A stretch of 34,894 nt of DNA from the NCBI GenBank assembly GCA_016218665.1, contig JACRDI010000030.1, positions 1 to 34,894 of the forward strand. The letters run 5' to 3'. The position numbers and the translations under genes are program-made. The notes under the pieces were generated by a model, which did not search any database, was not told the origin of the DNA, and was given only the letters and a program-made list of their open reading frames with translations. Numbering within the stretch: the first letter of the stretch is position 1; every line of letters starts with the position of its first letter. Below are positions 23,049 through 31,564 of this stretch, piece by piece. This stretch comes from Desulfovibrio sp. Lineage in GTDB: Bacteria > Desulfobacterota > Desulfovibrionia > Desulfovibrionales > Desulfovibrionaceae.

Positions 23049-23066
23049 GGCGGTTCTCGGCGCGGG

Positions 23067-24524
23067 CTAGAGGACGTCCCAGGTCTGGCCCTGCGGGGTG
23101 TCCTTCACTTCCACCTGCATGGCGGCCAGCTCGTCGCGGATGGCGTCGGAGCGGGCGAAGTCCTTGGCCTTGCGCACCTCCAGGCGTTCGGAGAGCAGGG
23201 CCTCGACCCTTGCGGGGTCGATGCCCGCGCGCGCGGCGCGGCAGGCCTTGAGGGACGCCAGGAAGGCCTCGGGCTCCAGGCCGAACACGCCGAGCACCGT
23301 GGACCACTTGGCCACCTCGGCCCGGATGCGCGTGAGCAGGTCGCGCCCGGCCTCGGCCTTGCGCAGGGCCTTGTCGTCCAGGATGCGCCCGGCCAGGCGC
23401 ACCATGCCGAAGAGATGGCCCAGGGCCGCGGCGGTGTTCAGGTCGTCCTCGAAGGCGTCCACGAAGCCCTGCTCGTACCCGGCCTGCTCGTCCAGGATGT
23501 CCTGAGGCAGCGGGGTCTTGGACCACTTGGTCCCGGCGAGCGCGGCGTCCACCTGGGCCAGGGCCGTGTAGATGCGGCGCACGCCCTTCTCGGCCTCTTC
23601 CAGGCTTTCAAAGGAGAAGTCGAGCGGGCTGCGGTAGTGCATGGTCAGCAGGAAGTAGCGCAGCACCTCGGGCAGGAACTTGGCGGTGATGTCGCGGATG
23701 GTGAAGAAGTTGCCCAGGGACTTGGACATCTTCTCGGAGTTGATCTGCACAAAGCCGTTGTGCACCCAGAACTTGGCGAACTCCTTGCCGGTGGCCGCCT
23801 CGCTCTGGGCGATCTCGTTCTCGTGGTGCGGGAAGGAGAGATCCTGGCCGCCGCCGTGGATGTCCAGCGGCAGGGGCATGTATTTCTCGCTCATGGCGCT
23901 GCACTCCAGGTGCCAGCCGGGCCGGCCCTGGCCCCAGGGGCTTTCCCAGAAGGGCTCGCCCGGCTTGGCCGCCTTCCACAGGGCGAAGTCCAGCGGATCC
24001 TGCTTTTCCTCGCCCGGCTCCACGCGCGCGCCGGAGACCAGGTCCTCGATGTTGCGGCCCGAGAGCTTGCCGTAGTCGCCGAAGCTGCGCACCTTGAAGT
24101 ACACGTCGCCGCTGGGCGTGGCGTAGGCGTGCCCCTTGGCGATGAGGTCCTGGGTGAGGGCGATCATCTCCGCGATGTGCTCGGTGCACTTGGGCTCCAC
24201 GTCCGCGCGCAGAACGCCCAGGGCGTCCATGTCCACGTAGAATTCGCCGATGAACTTCTCGGCGATCTCCTGGGAGCTGGCCCCCACCTCGTTGGCGCGT
24301 TTGATGATCTTGTCGTCCACGTCCGTGAAGTTGCGCACGAAGGTCACGTCGTAGCCCTTGTGGCGCAGGTAGCGTACCAGCACGTCGAAGACCACGGCGC
24401 TGCGCGCGTGGCCGATGTGGCAGAAGTCGTAGGCCGTGATGCCGCAGACGTACAGGGACACGGCGTTGCCGCGCTGGGGGACGAATTCCTGCTTGGCGCG
24501 GCCAAGGGTGTTGTACAGGCGCAT
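23067..24524 (-). CDS. cysS: Cysteinyl-tRNA synthetase
   Basis: The 485-residue class I aminoacyl-tRNA synthetase charges tRNA-Cys. The HIGH motif is at residues 36-39 in DFCHIGHARSA and the KMSKS motif near 266 in SEKMSKSLGNF. Zinc ligands are seen as C27 (LYVCGIT), Cys in GWHLECSAMS, and His/Glu in SFPHHENEIAQSE. The C-terminal DALR-type helical region (LNTAAALGHLFGMVRLA) and the anticodon domain are complete. The start at 24524 (MRLYNTLGRAK) has GGAG five bases upstream and gives the usual family length, although the frame is open much further. The upstream spacer holds a three-hairpin repeat only about 53 bases from the ATG. Confidence 0.97.
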   Translation of the reverse strand: MRLYNTLGRAKQEFVPQRGNAVSLYVCGITAYDFCHIGHARSAVVFDVLVRYLRHKGYDVTFVRNFTDVDDKIIKRANEVGASSQEIAEKFIGEFYVDMDALGVLRADVEPKCTEHIAEMIALTQDLIAKGHAYATPSGDVYFKVRSFGDYGKLSGRNIEDLVSGARVEPGEEKQDPLDFALWKAAKPGEPFWESPWGQGRPGWHLECSAMSEKYMPLPLDIHGGGQDLSFPHHENEIAQSEAATGKEFAKFWVHNGFVQINSEKMSKSLGNFFTIRDITAKFLPEVLRYFLLTMHYRSPLDFSFESLEEAEKGVRRIYTALAQVDAALAGTKWSKTPLPQDILDEQAGYEQGFVDAFEDDLNTAAALGHLFGMVRLAGRILDDKALRKAEAGRDLLTRIRAEVAKWSTVLGVFGLEPEAFLASLKACRAARAGIDPARVEALLSERLEVRKAKDFARSDAIRDELAAMQVEVKDTPQGQTWDVL

Positions 24525-24576
24525 GAAAACTCCAGGCGTGCGATTGTTGTGGTGCGGGGTCGGGCCCCGTGGGGTC

Positions 24577-24676
24577 GGGCAGGGCTCCGCCCCTGCACCC
24601 CGCCAAAGGGCATGCGCCCTTTGGAATCCCGTTACGCTTCGGGGCCGCCGGCAGACTTCGCTGCCCGGCAGCCCCG
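24577..24676 (+). repeat. Extragenic three-hairpin module, copy B
   Basis: The hairpins are GCAGGG/CCCTGC (24579-24596), CCAAAGGGC-ATGC-GCCCTTTGG (24603-24624), then after CCCGTTACG a compound stem CGGGGC...GCCCCG (24640-24676) with inner CCGGCAG/CTGCC. The middle hairpin and the GTTACG linker match copy C closely. It lies in the leader of cysS. Confidence 0.72.
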
Positions 24677-24928
24677 GAGCGGTCATTCCAATGTGTTCAG
24701 CCCAACTGTTTGGCCCAACTGTTCGGTCAGGCATGGCCCACGGTGCATGGTCGGGCCAACATAAACATTGATTGCGGTCCGTCCAGGCGCGGATAGTCCA
24801 GGTTGGCGGAATCCGCAAGCCCCGCATGCCCGGCGGACAGGGCGCGACTGGGCCGGAGGCGTTGTCTTCAATATGCCCCGCGCAGTCGGCCCCCCACCGG
24901 GGCCTGGGGCAGAGCCCGAGAGAAATTT
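24677..24928. other. Non-coding spacer between cysS and the sigma54 activator gene
   Basis: No credible gene is seen. It holds a 13-bp direct tandem pair (GCCCAACTGTTTG at 24700-24712 and GCCCAACTGTTCG at 24713-24725). A weak minus-strand promoter candidate for cysS is also present (TGGACG at 24780-24785, TATGTT at 24758-24763, 16-base spacer). The part next to the activator stop has a short GGCCCC/GGGGCC hairpin without a U-run. Confidence 0.5.
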
Positions 24929-26551
24929 CTAAACCTCCAGCCCCTGCTCCCGGTACTCGTTCAGCTTGTTGCGCAGGGTGCGCACGGAGATGCCGAGCAG
25001 CTGCGCGGCCAGGGTGCGGTTGCCGCTGGTCTCGTCCAGGCTCTTGAGGATGAGCTGCTTTTCCATCTCGTGCAGGGGCATGACGGACAGGGCGTCCTTG
25101 AGCGAGGCCGGGGGCGCGGGCTGGGGCATGGCCTCGGCCTGGAGGGCCGGGGAGGGCCCTTCGGCAGCCCCGGCGGCCCCGGTGGGCGCGGCTTCGTGCT
25201 GGTGGGCGTCGCCTTCGGGCAGGTCTATGCCCCAGGTGTCGCCGTCGAGCAGGAAGTGCCGCTGCTGGATGGGCCCGCTCTGGGCCAGCAGCACGGCGCG
25301 CTCCATGAGGTTCTGCAGCTCGCGCACATTGCCCGGCCAGTCGTAGGAGGCCAGCCAGGCCTTGGCGTCCTCGGCGAAGACCTGCGGGCCCATGCCGTAG
25401 GCCGCCGCGTACTTGGCGGCGAAATAGTCGGCCAGGAGCATCACGTCGTTTCCGCGTTCGCAGAGGGCGGGCAGGCGCAGGGGGATGACGTTCAGGCGGT
25501 AGAACAGGTCCTGGCGGAACTTGCCCTCGCGCACGGTCTGCTCGATGTCGCGGTTGGTGGTGGCCAGCACGCGCACATCCACGCCGATGGTCTCCACGCC
25601 GCCCACGCGGTCGATTTCCCCTTCCTGCAGCACGCGCAGCAGCTTGGCCTGCAGCGCCATGTCCATTTCGGTGATCTCGTCCAGCAGGATGGTGCCGCCC
25701 TGGGCCAGCTCGAACTTGCCCAGCTTGCGGTTGATGGCCCCGGTGAAGGCGCCCTTCTCGTGGCCGAAAAGCTCGGATTCCAGCAGGTGTTCCGGCAGGG
25801 CGGCGCAGTTAATGGCCACGAAGGGCTCGCGCGCGCGGTCGGAATTGTGGTGGATGAAGCGGGCGAACATTTCCTTGCCGGTGCCGGAAGGACCGGAGAT
25901 GAGCACCGTGGCCTTGCTGCGCGCCACCTGCCGGGCCAGGGCCAGCACGCGCTGCACGGCCGGGTGCCGCCCGATGATCTGGAAGCGGGCGGCGGCGGAC
26001 TCGATGGGGGCGGTGGCGGTCTTGGAGACCCCGCTGGCCGCGGCGTTGGACATGAGGCGCGCGCCCCCCGCGCCCACGGCCGAGGCGTTGGACGCCAGCC
26101 GCGCCGCGCCGGAAAAGCCGCCGGAGTTGGACGCGACGCGGTGCGCGCCGTGCCGGGCGGGTTCGGGCTCGTGCAGGGGGGGCTCCTCGGGCGGGGGCAG
26201 CACCAGGTGGATCTTTTCCCAGGCCAGGGGCTCCAGCCAGTAGTCGCGCGCGCCGAGTTCGAGATATTTCTGGGCTTCCTCCGCATTGCCGGAGCGGGAG
26301 AAGACGATGACCGGCGGGGTCTGCTCGCCGCTGGTGGAGAGCTCCGCCAGGCGGGAGAGCAGGGCCAGGGCGTCGTAGCCGGGCATGCTGGGGCGCGAGA
26401 AGATGAGCGACGGCTGCGAGCGCTTGAGGAAGGTCAGGGCGGAGTTGAGGCCGTCGGCCACGCCGGCTTGCACCCCGGCGTCGCGCAGGGCGGAAAAGAT
26501 GCCGCTGACGGATTGCGGCTCGGCGATGAAGAGAATCGTCCGCTCTGACAT
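24929..26551 (-). CDS. Sigma54-dependent activator with a degenerate receiver domain
   Basis: The 540-residue NtrC-type protein has three parts. The receiver-like domain (1-120) has lost the phosphorylation site: the acidic pair reads AE, the Asp position in LIFSRPSMPGYD is not acidic, and the conserved Lys is replaced in ARDYWLEPL. The central AAA+ domain is intact, with Walker A GPSGTGKE near 217, the sigma54-contact GAFTGA near 267, Walker B GGTILLDEIT and the Arg-finger region RQDLFYRLNVIPL. The C-terminal Fis-type helix-turn-helix is NRTLAAQLLGISVRTLRNKL. A repetitive linker near 135-175 repeats ARLxSNA. No sensor kinase is adjacent. Activity is probably set by expression or a partner, not phosphorylation. 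It is divergent from the second glycan operon. Confidence 0.92.
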   Translation of the reverse strand: MSERTILFIAEPQSVSGIFSALRDAGVQAGVADGLNSALTFLKRSQPSLIFSRPSMPGYDALALLSRLAELSTSGEQTPPVIVFSRSGNAEEAQKYLELGARDYWLEPLAWEKIHLVLPPPEEPPLHEPEPARHGAHRVASNSGGFSGAARLASNASAVGAGGARLMSNAAASGVSKTATAPIESAAARFQIIGRHPAVQRVLALARQVARSKATVLISGPSGTGKEMFARFIHHNSDRAREPFVAINCAALPEHLLESELFGHEKGAFTGAINRKLGKFELAQGGTILLDEITEMDMALQAKLLRVLQEGEIDRVGGVETIGVDVRVLATTNRDIEQTVREGKFRQDLFYRLNVIPLRLPALCERGNDVMLLADYFAAKYAAAYGMGPQVFAEDAKAWLASYDWPGNVRELQNLMERAVLLAQSGPIQQRHFLLDGDTWGIDLPEGDAHQHEAAPTGAAGAAEGPSPALQAEAMPQPAPPASLKDALSVMPLHEMEKQLILKSLDETSGNRTLAAQLLGISVRTLRNKLNEYREQGLEV

Positions 26552-26603
26552 ATCCAGCGTGTTGTAGCCCCAACGGCGGAGATTATCAATAGAGCCGGGT
26601 TGT

Positions 26604-26619
26604 TGGCGCGTTTTCGGCA
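26604..26619 (+). promoter_or_regulatory. Possible sigma54 promoter for the deacetylase/GT4 operon
   Basis: TGGCGCG-TTTT-CGGCA carries GG (26605-26606) and GC (26617-26618) ten bases apart, as sigma54 requires, and most of the -24 consensus; the -12 element is weaker (CGGC for TTGC). Transcription would start near 26630, about 90 bases before the GTG start. It is next to a sigma54 activator gene. Confidence 0.45.
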
Positions 26620-26720
26620 AGGGGCCGTGACGATTGGGCTTTTCCTGGAAGGAAAACGCGGGCGCGGCGCGGGTTTGCGTGTCGGGCGCGCATCTGGTAG
26701 CAGGCGGGCAGGAGAACCAC

Positions 26721-28952
26721 GTGCCAGCAAGCATCCCCGTCTTCTGCTACCACAACGTCAGCGAGGCCGACGGCCACACGCCCCGGCGCTTTGAGGAACA
26801 CCTCGTGGCCATCCGCGAGGCCGGCTTCTCCACCATCTCCGCCAGGCGGCTCGTGGCCGGGCTTTCCGGTGCCGCGCCCTGGCCGGAAAAGGCCTGCCTG
26901 CTCACCTTCGACGACTGCCACCTGAGCAACTGGACCGTGGCCGCGCCGCTGCTCAAGAAGCACGGCATGACCGCCACGTTCTTCTGCGTCACCGACTTTT
27001 TGTGGACCGGCGGCAAGCGGCCGCAAGCCGCGCCGGAGGCCGGGGGGCCGGAGCTCTTGAGTGCGCCGGAATCCTTCCGCCGGGCCCTGGGCGCGGGCGA
27101 CCTGGGCCAGTTCCTGAACGAGGCCGAGATCCGCGCCATGATCGAGGACTTCGGCTTCGAGGTCTTCGCCCACAGCGCCCGGCACCAGGGCTGTTTCCGC
27201 AGCCTCATGAAGACGGCGAATTTTGGCGACGCCCACGCCCACTGGAGCGCCACGGGCATCTACCCCGCAAGCATGCGCGCAGGCGCGGAGGCCGCCGCGC
27301 TGCCGCTGTTCGAGACCGGCAGCGCCTACGTGTACAACGGCTACTGGCCGGCCCAGGGCAGCCCGGAGGCCGGGGGCGGCGTGTACTACCGCCGCAGGAC
27401 CGACGCCGAGCGCCAGGCCCTGTGCCGGGCGGACTTCGCCCGCAGTTATGCGCGCATCAGGGAGCTCAACGGTTTTGGCGGCGAACAGCACTTCTGCTGG
27501 CCCTGGGGCCAGTACGACGCGCTCTCCGAGGTCTGCGCGCGGGAGGCCGGGTTCAGGGCGGCCTACACCCTGGAGCGCAGCGCCAACGTGCCCGGCACCA
27601 ACCCCATGCGCATCCATCGCATCGGAGTGGGCAAGACCAAGGACGGGGCCTGGGTGCAGAGCCGCCTGCGCATGTACTCCGGGGCCGTCTCGGCGCGCTT
27701 CTTCTTCAAGTTCCTGCGCAAAAGGCCGGAGGTGAAGAGCGTCCTGTACATGACCGATTCGGACAAGCTCTCCGGCGGCAGCAGGCAGATGGTGAACAAC
27801 ATCCTGGGCATGCGCGAAAGCGGCCTGCGGGTGACCGCCGTCATCCCGCCCGGCTCGGAGATACGCACGGCCCTTGAGCCGCTCTCCCAGGGCGAGAACC
27901 CGGTGGTGGTGGTGGAGTACGGCGGCTTCCGCAAGTACGTGCGCGCGTCCTCCTTCGTGGCCGAGCTGGCCAAGAGGGTGGAGGCCGACGTGGTGCACAC
28001 CTTCCACGCGCGGGCCTACAAGAGCGCGGCCATCGCCAGGGCGCGCGGCGCCAAGTTCCGCCTGTTCATCAACCGGGGCGTCATCTTCCCGCCCAACACC
28101 ATCTTCGCCCTCTACTGCCTCATGGCCCAGGGCGTCACGGTCAATTCCCAGGTCTGCGCCGAGGTGCTGCGCCGGTACCTGGTGCCGCAGAAGCGCCTGC
28201 GCCTGGTGTACAATTCGTTCCTGCCCGAGGACGGCGGCCTGCCGCCCGAGCGCGCCCCGCGGAAGAAGCGCGGCTGCCGCGTGCTTTACGTGGGCAACGA
28301 GGGCCCAGCCAAGGGCTTCGACACCTTCCTGCTGGCGGCGGCGGAGCTGGTGCGCCGGGGCGTGCGCGACCTGGAGTTCGTGGGCGCGGGCGTGCGCGAC
28401 ATGCGGCCCTTTGAGCAACATGTCACGCCGCAGCTGAAGAGCCGCCTGCGTCTGCCCGGGCATCTTTCCCACGCGGAGGTGCTGGAGGAGCTGCGGGCCG
28501 CGGACGTGCTCATGCTGCCCTCCCGCCAGGAGAGCCTGCCCAACGTGTTGCTGGAAGGCTTCGCCTGCTCCCTGCCGGCGGTGTGCACGGCCGTGGGCGG
28601 CATGCCGGAGCTGGTGCGCGACGGCGTCAACGGCTTCCTGCGCCAGCCGGGAGACATCGCCGGCCTGGCCGACGCGGTGCAGAAACTGGCGGACGATCCG
28701 GCCCTGCGCCTGCGCATGGGGCGCATCAACCGCCGGCTGGTGGCGCGCCACCTGGGCAACGCGGCCAAGACCCTCACGCTGCTGCGCGTCTATTTCGGCG
28801 AGGCCCTGTTCGAGCCCCTGCCCATCGAGGCCCTGGCCGGGCAAGTCGCTGCCGAAGAGATCGCGGCAGAGGACATGATGACCGGGGAGATGACGGCAGA
28901 TGGGGACGAGCCCTTCACCCCGCCCTGCGGAGGAACGCCATGCAAACCCTGA
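26721..28952 (+). CDS. Polysaccharide deacetylase fused to a GT4 glycosyltransferase
   Basis: The 743-residue protein has two enzymes in one chain. Residues 1 to about 320 are a NodB-type carbohydrate esterase: PVFCYHNVSE, TFDDCH with Asp64-Asp65, and the metal motif HSARH (151-155). From about 336 a GT-B fold GT4 transferase follows: VLYMTDSDKLSGGSRQMVNN, VLYVGNEGPAKGFDTFLLAA, and the donor-binding LPSRQESLPNVLLEGFA with its Glu pair near 602-610. It could deacetylate an N-acetyl sugar and transfer a sugar to the same glycan. The GTG at 26721 has AGGAG six bases upstream, which decides the start; an upstream in-frame ATG (26634) lacks one. The acidic C-terminal tail (EEIAAEDMMTGEMTADGDE) overlaps the next gene by 13 bases. 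Confidence 0.87.
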   Translation: MPASIPVFCYHNVSEADGHTPRRFEEHLVAIREAGFSTISARRLVAGLSGAAPWPEKACLLTFDDCHLSNWTVAAPLLKKHGMTATFFCVTDFLWTGGKRPQAAPEAGGPELLSAPESFRRALGAGDLGQFLNEAEIRAMIEDFGFEVFAHSARHQGCFRSLMKTANFGDAHAHWSATGIYPASMRAGAEAAALPLFETGSAYVYNGYWPAQGSPEAGGGVYYRRRTDAERQALCRADFARSYARIRELNGFGGEQHFCWPWGQYDALSEVCAREAGFRAAYTLERSANVPGTNPMRIHRIGVGKTKDGAWVQSRLRMYSGAVSARFFFKFLRKRPEVKSVLYMTDSDKLSGGSRQMVNNILGMRESGLRVTAVIPPGSEIRTALEPLSQGENPVVVVEYGGFRKYVRASSFVAELAKRVEADVVHTFHARAYKSAAIARARGAKFRLFINRGVIFPPNTIFALYCLMAQGVTVNSQVCAEVLRRYLVPQKRLRLVYNSFLPEDGGLPPERAPRKKRGCRVLYVGNEGPAKGFDTFLLAAAELVRRGVRDLEFVGAGVRDMRPFEQHVTPQLKSRLRLPGHLSHAEVLEELRAADVLMLPSRQESLPNVLLEGFACSLPAVCTAVGGMPELVRDGVNGFLRQPGDIAGLADAVQKLADDPALRLRMGRINRRLVARHLGNAAKTLTLLRVYFGEALFEPLPIEALAGQVAAEEIAAEDMMTGEMTADGDEPFTPPCGGTPCKP

Positions 28953-30727
28953 CCGACGCCTGGACCGCACTGCCCGCAGACCTGCGCACCCGGCTGGCCA
29001 TGGCCTCCACGGGCTGGCGGCATCTGGCCCTGGCCGGGGCCCAGTGCCTGCGCCTGGCCCGCCAGCAGGCCGATGCCGATGAAAAGGCCCGGCTGCAGTC
29101 CCTCGCGGCGGACATTCTGCTCTGGGCCATGGGCGAGAACCCGCTCTCCGGCCCCCTTGCGGCGGAGATCCTCTCCGCGCCCGACCTGCCCCTTTCCGGG
29201 ACCGCGCGGGCCGGGCTCTCCGCCGTGGCCTCCTGCTGGCGCGCGCCCCAGGCCAAGGAGGGCGGGCTGGCCTATTTCGAGCGCCTGGCGCAACGGCGCG
29301 ACGCCGAGCGTCTGGCGGATTTCCTGGCCGGGCAGATAGCCAAGGATCCCGGCGGACTGTTCTGGCGCGACAAGGCCCTGGGTCTGGCGCTCTACAGCGG
29401 CGCGGGAGAGCTGGCGCACAGGCTGGAAGGCGCGGCCCTGTCCGGCCTGGAGGCAATCCCCGACCTGGGCCCCGCGGCGCGCGTGCTCTCGGCCCAGGGG
29501 GCCTTTGTGCGCGGCGACACGGAGTTGTGCCTGGACGGACTGCTGGGCGACCTGCCCCCGCTGCAGCAGGCCTACGGCCCGGCCTTTGCCGCGGCCCGCG
29601 TCTGCCTGGCCCTGCTGGGCGCCGGGGAGAACTCCGCCGCCCTGCCCCTGGCGCGGGAGTGCCTCGCCGCCGCGCCCTGGCAGGCGGGCCTGGCCCGGAC
29701 GGCGGCCGACGCCGCCACCGGCCTGCGCGCGCGCCTGGCCCCGCCGCCCGGCCCGGCGCTCATCATGCTCTATTCCTGGAACAAGGCGGCGGATCTGGAC
29801 GCCACCCTGGCCAGCCTCGCCGCCTCGGACCTTTCGACTGCGGATGGCGGGCGGGCCCGCGTGGCCGTGCTGGATAACGGCAGCACGGACAACACGGCGC
29901 AGGTGCTCGATGCCTGGGCCGCACGCTTGAATCTCCTGCGCGTGGACCTGCCGGTGAACATCGGCGCGCCGGCCGCGCGCAACTGGCTGGCCGCCCTGCC
30001 CGAGGCCCGCGCCGCCGAGACCCTGGTCTACCTGGACGACGACGTGGAGCTGCCGCCGGACTGGCTGCAGCGCCTGGGCGCGGCCCTGGAGGCGCGGCCT
30101 GGCGCCGGCGTGGTGGGCTGCAAGGTGGCCGACCACCAGGCCCCGCACCTGCTGCAGAACACGGCCGGGCATCTGGTCGTTCCAGGCGGAGGTCCAGACG
30201 GAGGTCCAGACGGAGGTCCAGACGGCGGTCCGGACGGCGCGGCCGGGGATCGGCCCGACATGGACTTCCGCAGCATGACGCCAAATCCCTTCCGCCTGTG
30301 CGACGCCCATTTGCAGGGGCCGGACTGGGGCCTCTTCGACTTCGTGGCCGACTGCGCCTCGGTGACGGGCTGCTGCCACCTGTTCCGCCGGGCGGATCTG
30401 GACAAGGCCGGGCCGTTCTCCCTGGCCCTCGGCCCTTCGCAGTACGACGACTTCGAGCGCGACCTGCGCATGCTGGCCAAGGGCGGCGTGGCGGCGTGCC
30501 AGGGGCACTTGCGCGTGCGGCACCGCAAGCGCTCCGGCCTGGCCTCGCAAGGAACCGGCGCAGATGCCGCCGGGGCCTCGTCCAACGCCCTGGGCAACCG
30601 CTACAAGATGCAGACCATGCACCCCCGCGAGGAGATCGCGGGATTCATAGAAGCCCAGGCCAAGCGGCTTGGCGAGGCCGTGGAGGACGCCCTGCGCGTG
30701 CTCGACGCGGCCGGAGACCCCTCATGA
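28940..30727 (+). CDS. Glycosyltransferase family 2 with N-terminal helical domain
   Basis: The 595-residue protein has an N-terminal Ala/Leu-rich helical domain (1 to about 265), probably TPR-like, then a GT2 catalytic domain: ALIMLYSWNKAADLDATLAS, VAVLDNGSTDNTAQVL, PVNIGAPAARNWLA, and the metal-binding LVYLDDDVELPPDWLQ near 370. A later acidic region (GPSQYDDFERDLRM) and HRKR match the acceptor site. Four 12-bp units at 30188-30235 encode GGPD repeats within an insert between the catalytic and C-terminal parts. GGAGG lies seven bases before the ATG at 28940. It is coupled to the deacetylase/GT4 gene by a 13-base overlap and to the next gene by ATGA. Confidence 0.88.
   Translation: MQTLTDAWTALPADLRTRLAMASTGWRHLALAGAQCLRLARQQADADEKARLQSLAADILLWAMGENPLSGPLAAEILSAPDLPLSGTARAGLSAVASCWRAPQAKEGGLAYFERLAQRRDAERLADFLAGQIAKDPGGLFWRDKALGLALYSGAGELAHRLEGAALSGLEAIPDLGPAARVLSAQGAFVRGDTELCLDGLLGDLPPLQQAYGPAFAAARVCLALLGAGENSAALPLARECLAAAPWQAGLARTAADAATGLRARLAPPPGPALIMLYSWNKAADLDATLASLAASDLSTADGGRARVAVLDNGSTDNTAQVLDAWAARLNLLRVDLPVNIGAPAARNWLAALPEARAAETLVYLDDDVELPPDWLQRLGAALEARPGAGVVGCKVADHQAPHLLQNTAGHLVVPGGGPDGGPDGGPDGGPDGAAGDRPDMDFRSMTPNPFRLCDAHLQGPDWGLFDFVADCASVTGCCHLFRRADLDKAGPFSLALGPSQYDDFERDLRMLAKGGVAACQGHLRVRHRKRSGLASQGTGADAAGASSNALGNRYKMQTMHPREEIAGFIEAQAKRLGEAVEDALRVLDAAGDPS
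30188..30235 (+). repeat. 12-bp tandem repeat inside the GT2 gene (four units)
   Basis: Three exact GGAGGTCCAGAC units (30188, 30200, 30212) are followed by one variant, GGCGGTCCGGAC (30224). Each encodes Gly-Gly-Pro-Asp in frame. Copy number could vary without breaking the frame. Confidence 0.85.
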
Positions 30728-31554
30728 CCCAATCCCCCGAGCAGACCACGGACAAGAGCCAGCAGTTCCTGGATAATCACGAGGAGCTTGCGCCCGGCCA
30801 GGGCTTCCGCTTCGCCTGCCATCCGGGCGTGCCCTGCTTCGGGGCCTGCTGTTCGGCGCTCAATCTCATGCTCACCCCCTACGACGCCCTGCGCCTGCGC
30901 CGGGCCCTGGGCCAATCCACAAACATGGGCACCAGCATGTCCTCGCGCCAGTTCGTGCGCGAATACGCGGACATGACCACCATGCCGGGCATCGGCCTGC
31001 CGCTGTTGCAGCTGCACATGCAGGACACCTCGGCCAAGCGCTGCCCCTTTTCCCGTGCGGACTTCAAGTGCGCGGTGTACGAGAACCGCCCGTCGGCCTG
31101 CCGCACCTACCCCCTGGGCCGGGCCACGCGGCCCTCGGAAGATGACCCCGCGCGCATCGAGGAGCAGATCTTCGTCATCCGCGAGCCCCACTGCCGGGGC
31201 TTCGAGCAGGAGGCCCAGTGGAACACGGCCAGCTGGATGGACGACCAGGGCCTGGCCGCCTACAACGCCTCCAACGACCGCTTCATGGCCCTGGCGGCCT
31301 CCCTGCGCGCCCAGGCCGAGTCCACGGGGCAGCGCCTGGGCGGCCAGCAGACGGGCATGGCCGGCCTGGCCCTGTACCAGCCGGACGACTTCCAGCGCTT
31401 CCTCATCAGCGCGCGCGCCCTGGAGCGCCTGGACATGGACGACGAGCGCCGCGCGGCGGTGATGTCCGACGAGGAGGCCTGCCTGGACTTCGGCTTCGAC
31501 TGGCTGGAGCTGACGCTGCTTGGCAAGACCGACCGCATTCAACCCAAAGCCTAG
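30724..31554 (+). CDS. YkgJ-family cysteine-cluster protein
   Basis: The 276-residue cytosolic protein has the family's metal-binding Cys pattern: [12 protein letters not shown] near residues 35-46, [20 protein letters not shown] with RTYPLGR near 115-140, and HCRGF near 158. Families of this type bind zinc or an iron-sulfur cluster and often sit beside sugar or flagellar genes, but their activity is unproven. The C-terminal half is helical and acidic ([20 protein letters not shown]). The start at 30724 overlaps the GT2 stop as ATGA, so it is translated with it. It is longer than the small UPF0153 proteins. Confidence 0.8.
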   Translation: MTQSPEQTTDKSQQFLDNHEELAPGQGFRFACHPGVPCFGACCSALNLMLTPYDALRLRRALGQSTNMGTSMSSRQFVREYADMTTMPGIGLPLLQLHMQDTSAKRCPFSRADFKCAVYENRPSACRTYPLGRATRPSEDDPARIEEQIFVIREPHCRGFEQEAQWNTASWMDDQGLAAYNASNDRFMALAASLRAQAESTGQRLGGQQTGMAGLALYQPDDFQRFLISARALERLDMDDERRAAVMSDEEACLDFGFDWLELTLLGKTDRIQPKA

Positions 31555-31564
31555 GGGGCAGCGC

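Noticed and set aside
22467..23066. Manganese riboswitch (yybP-ykoY) for mntP
   Set aside because: Only 18 bases separate cysS and mntP, which is too short for it.
24525..24928. T-box or other cysteine-responsive riboswitch in front of cysS
   Set aside because: No T-box core or recognisable specifier loop is seen; the structure is explained by the extragenic repeat.
26586..29456. Long minus-strand open frame opposite the deacetylase/GT4 gene
   Set aside because: Low-complexity translation and complete overlap with a gene with intact motifs and a good ribosome site.
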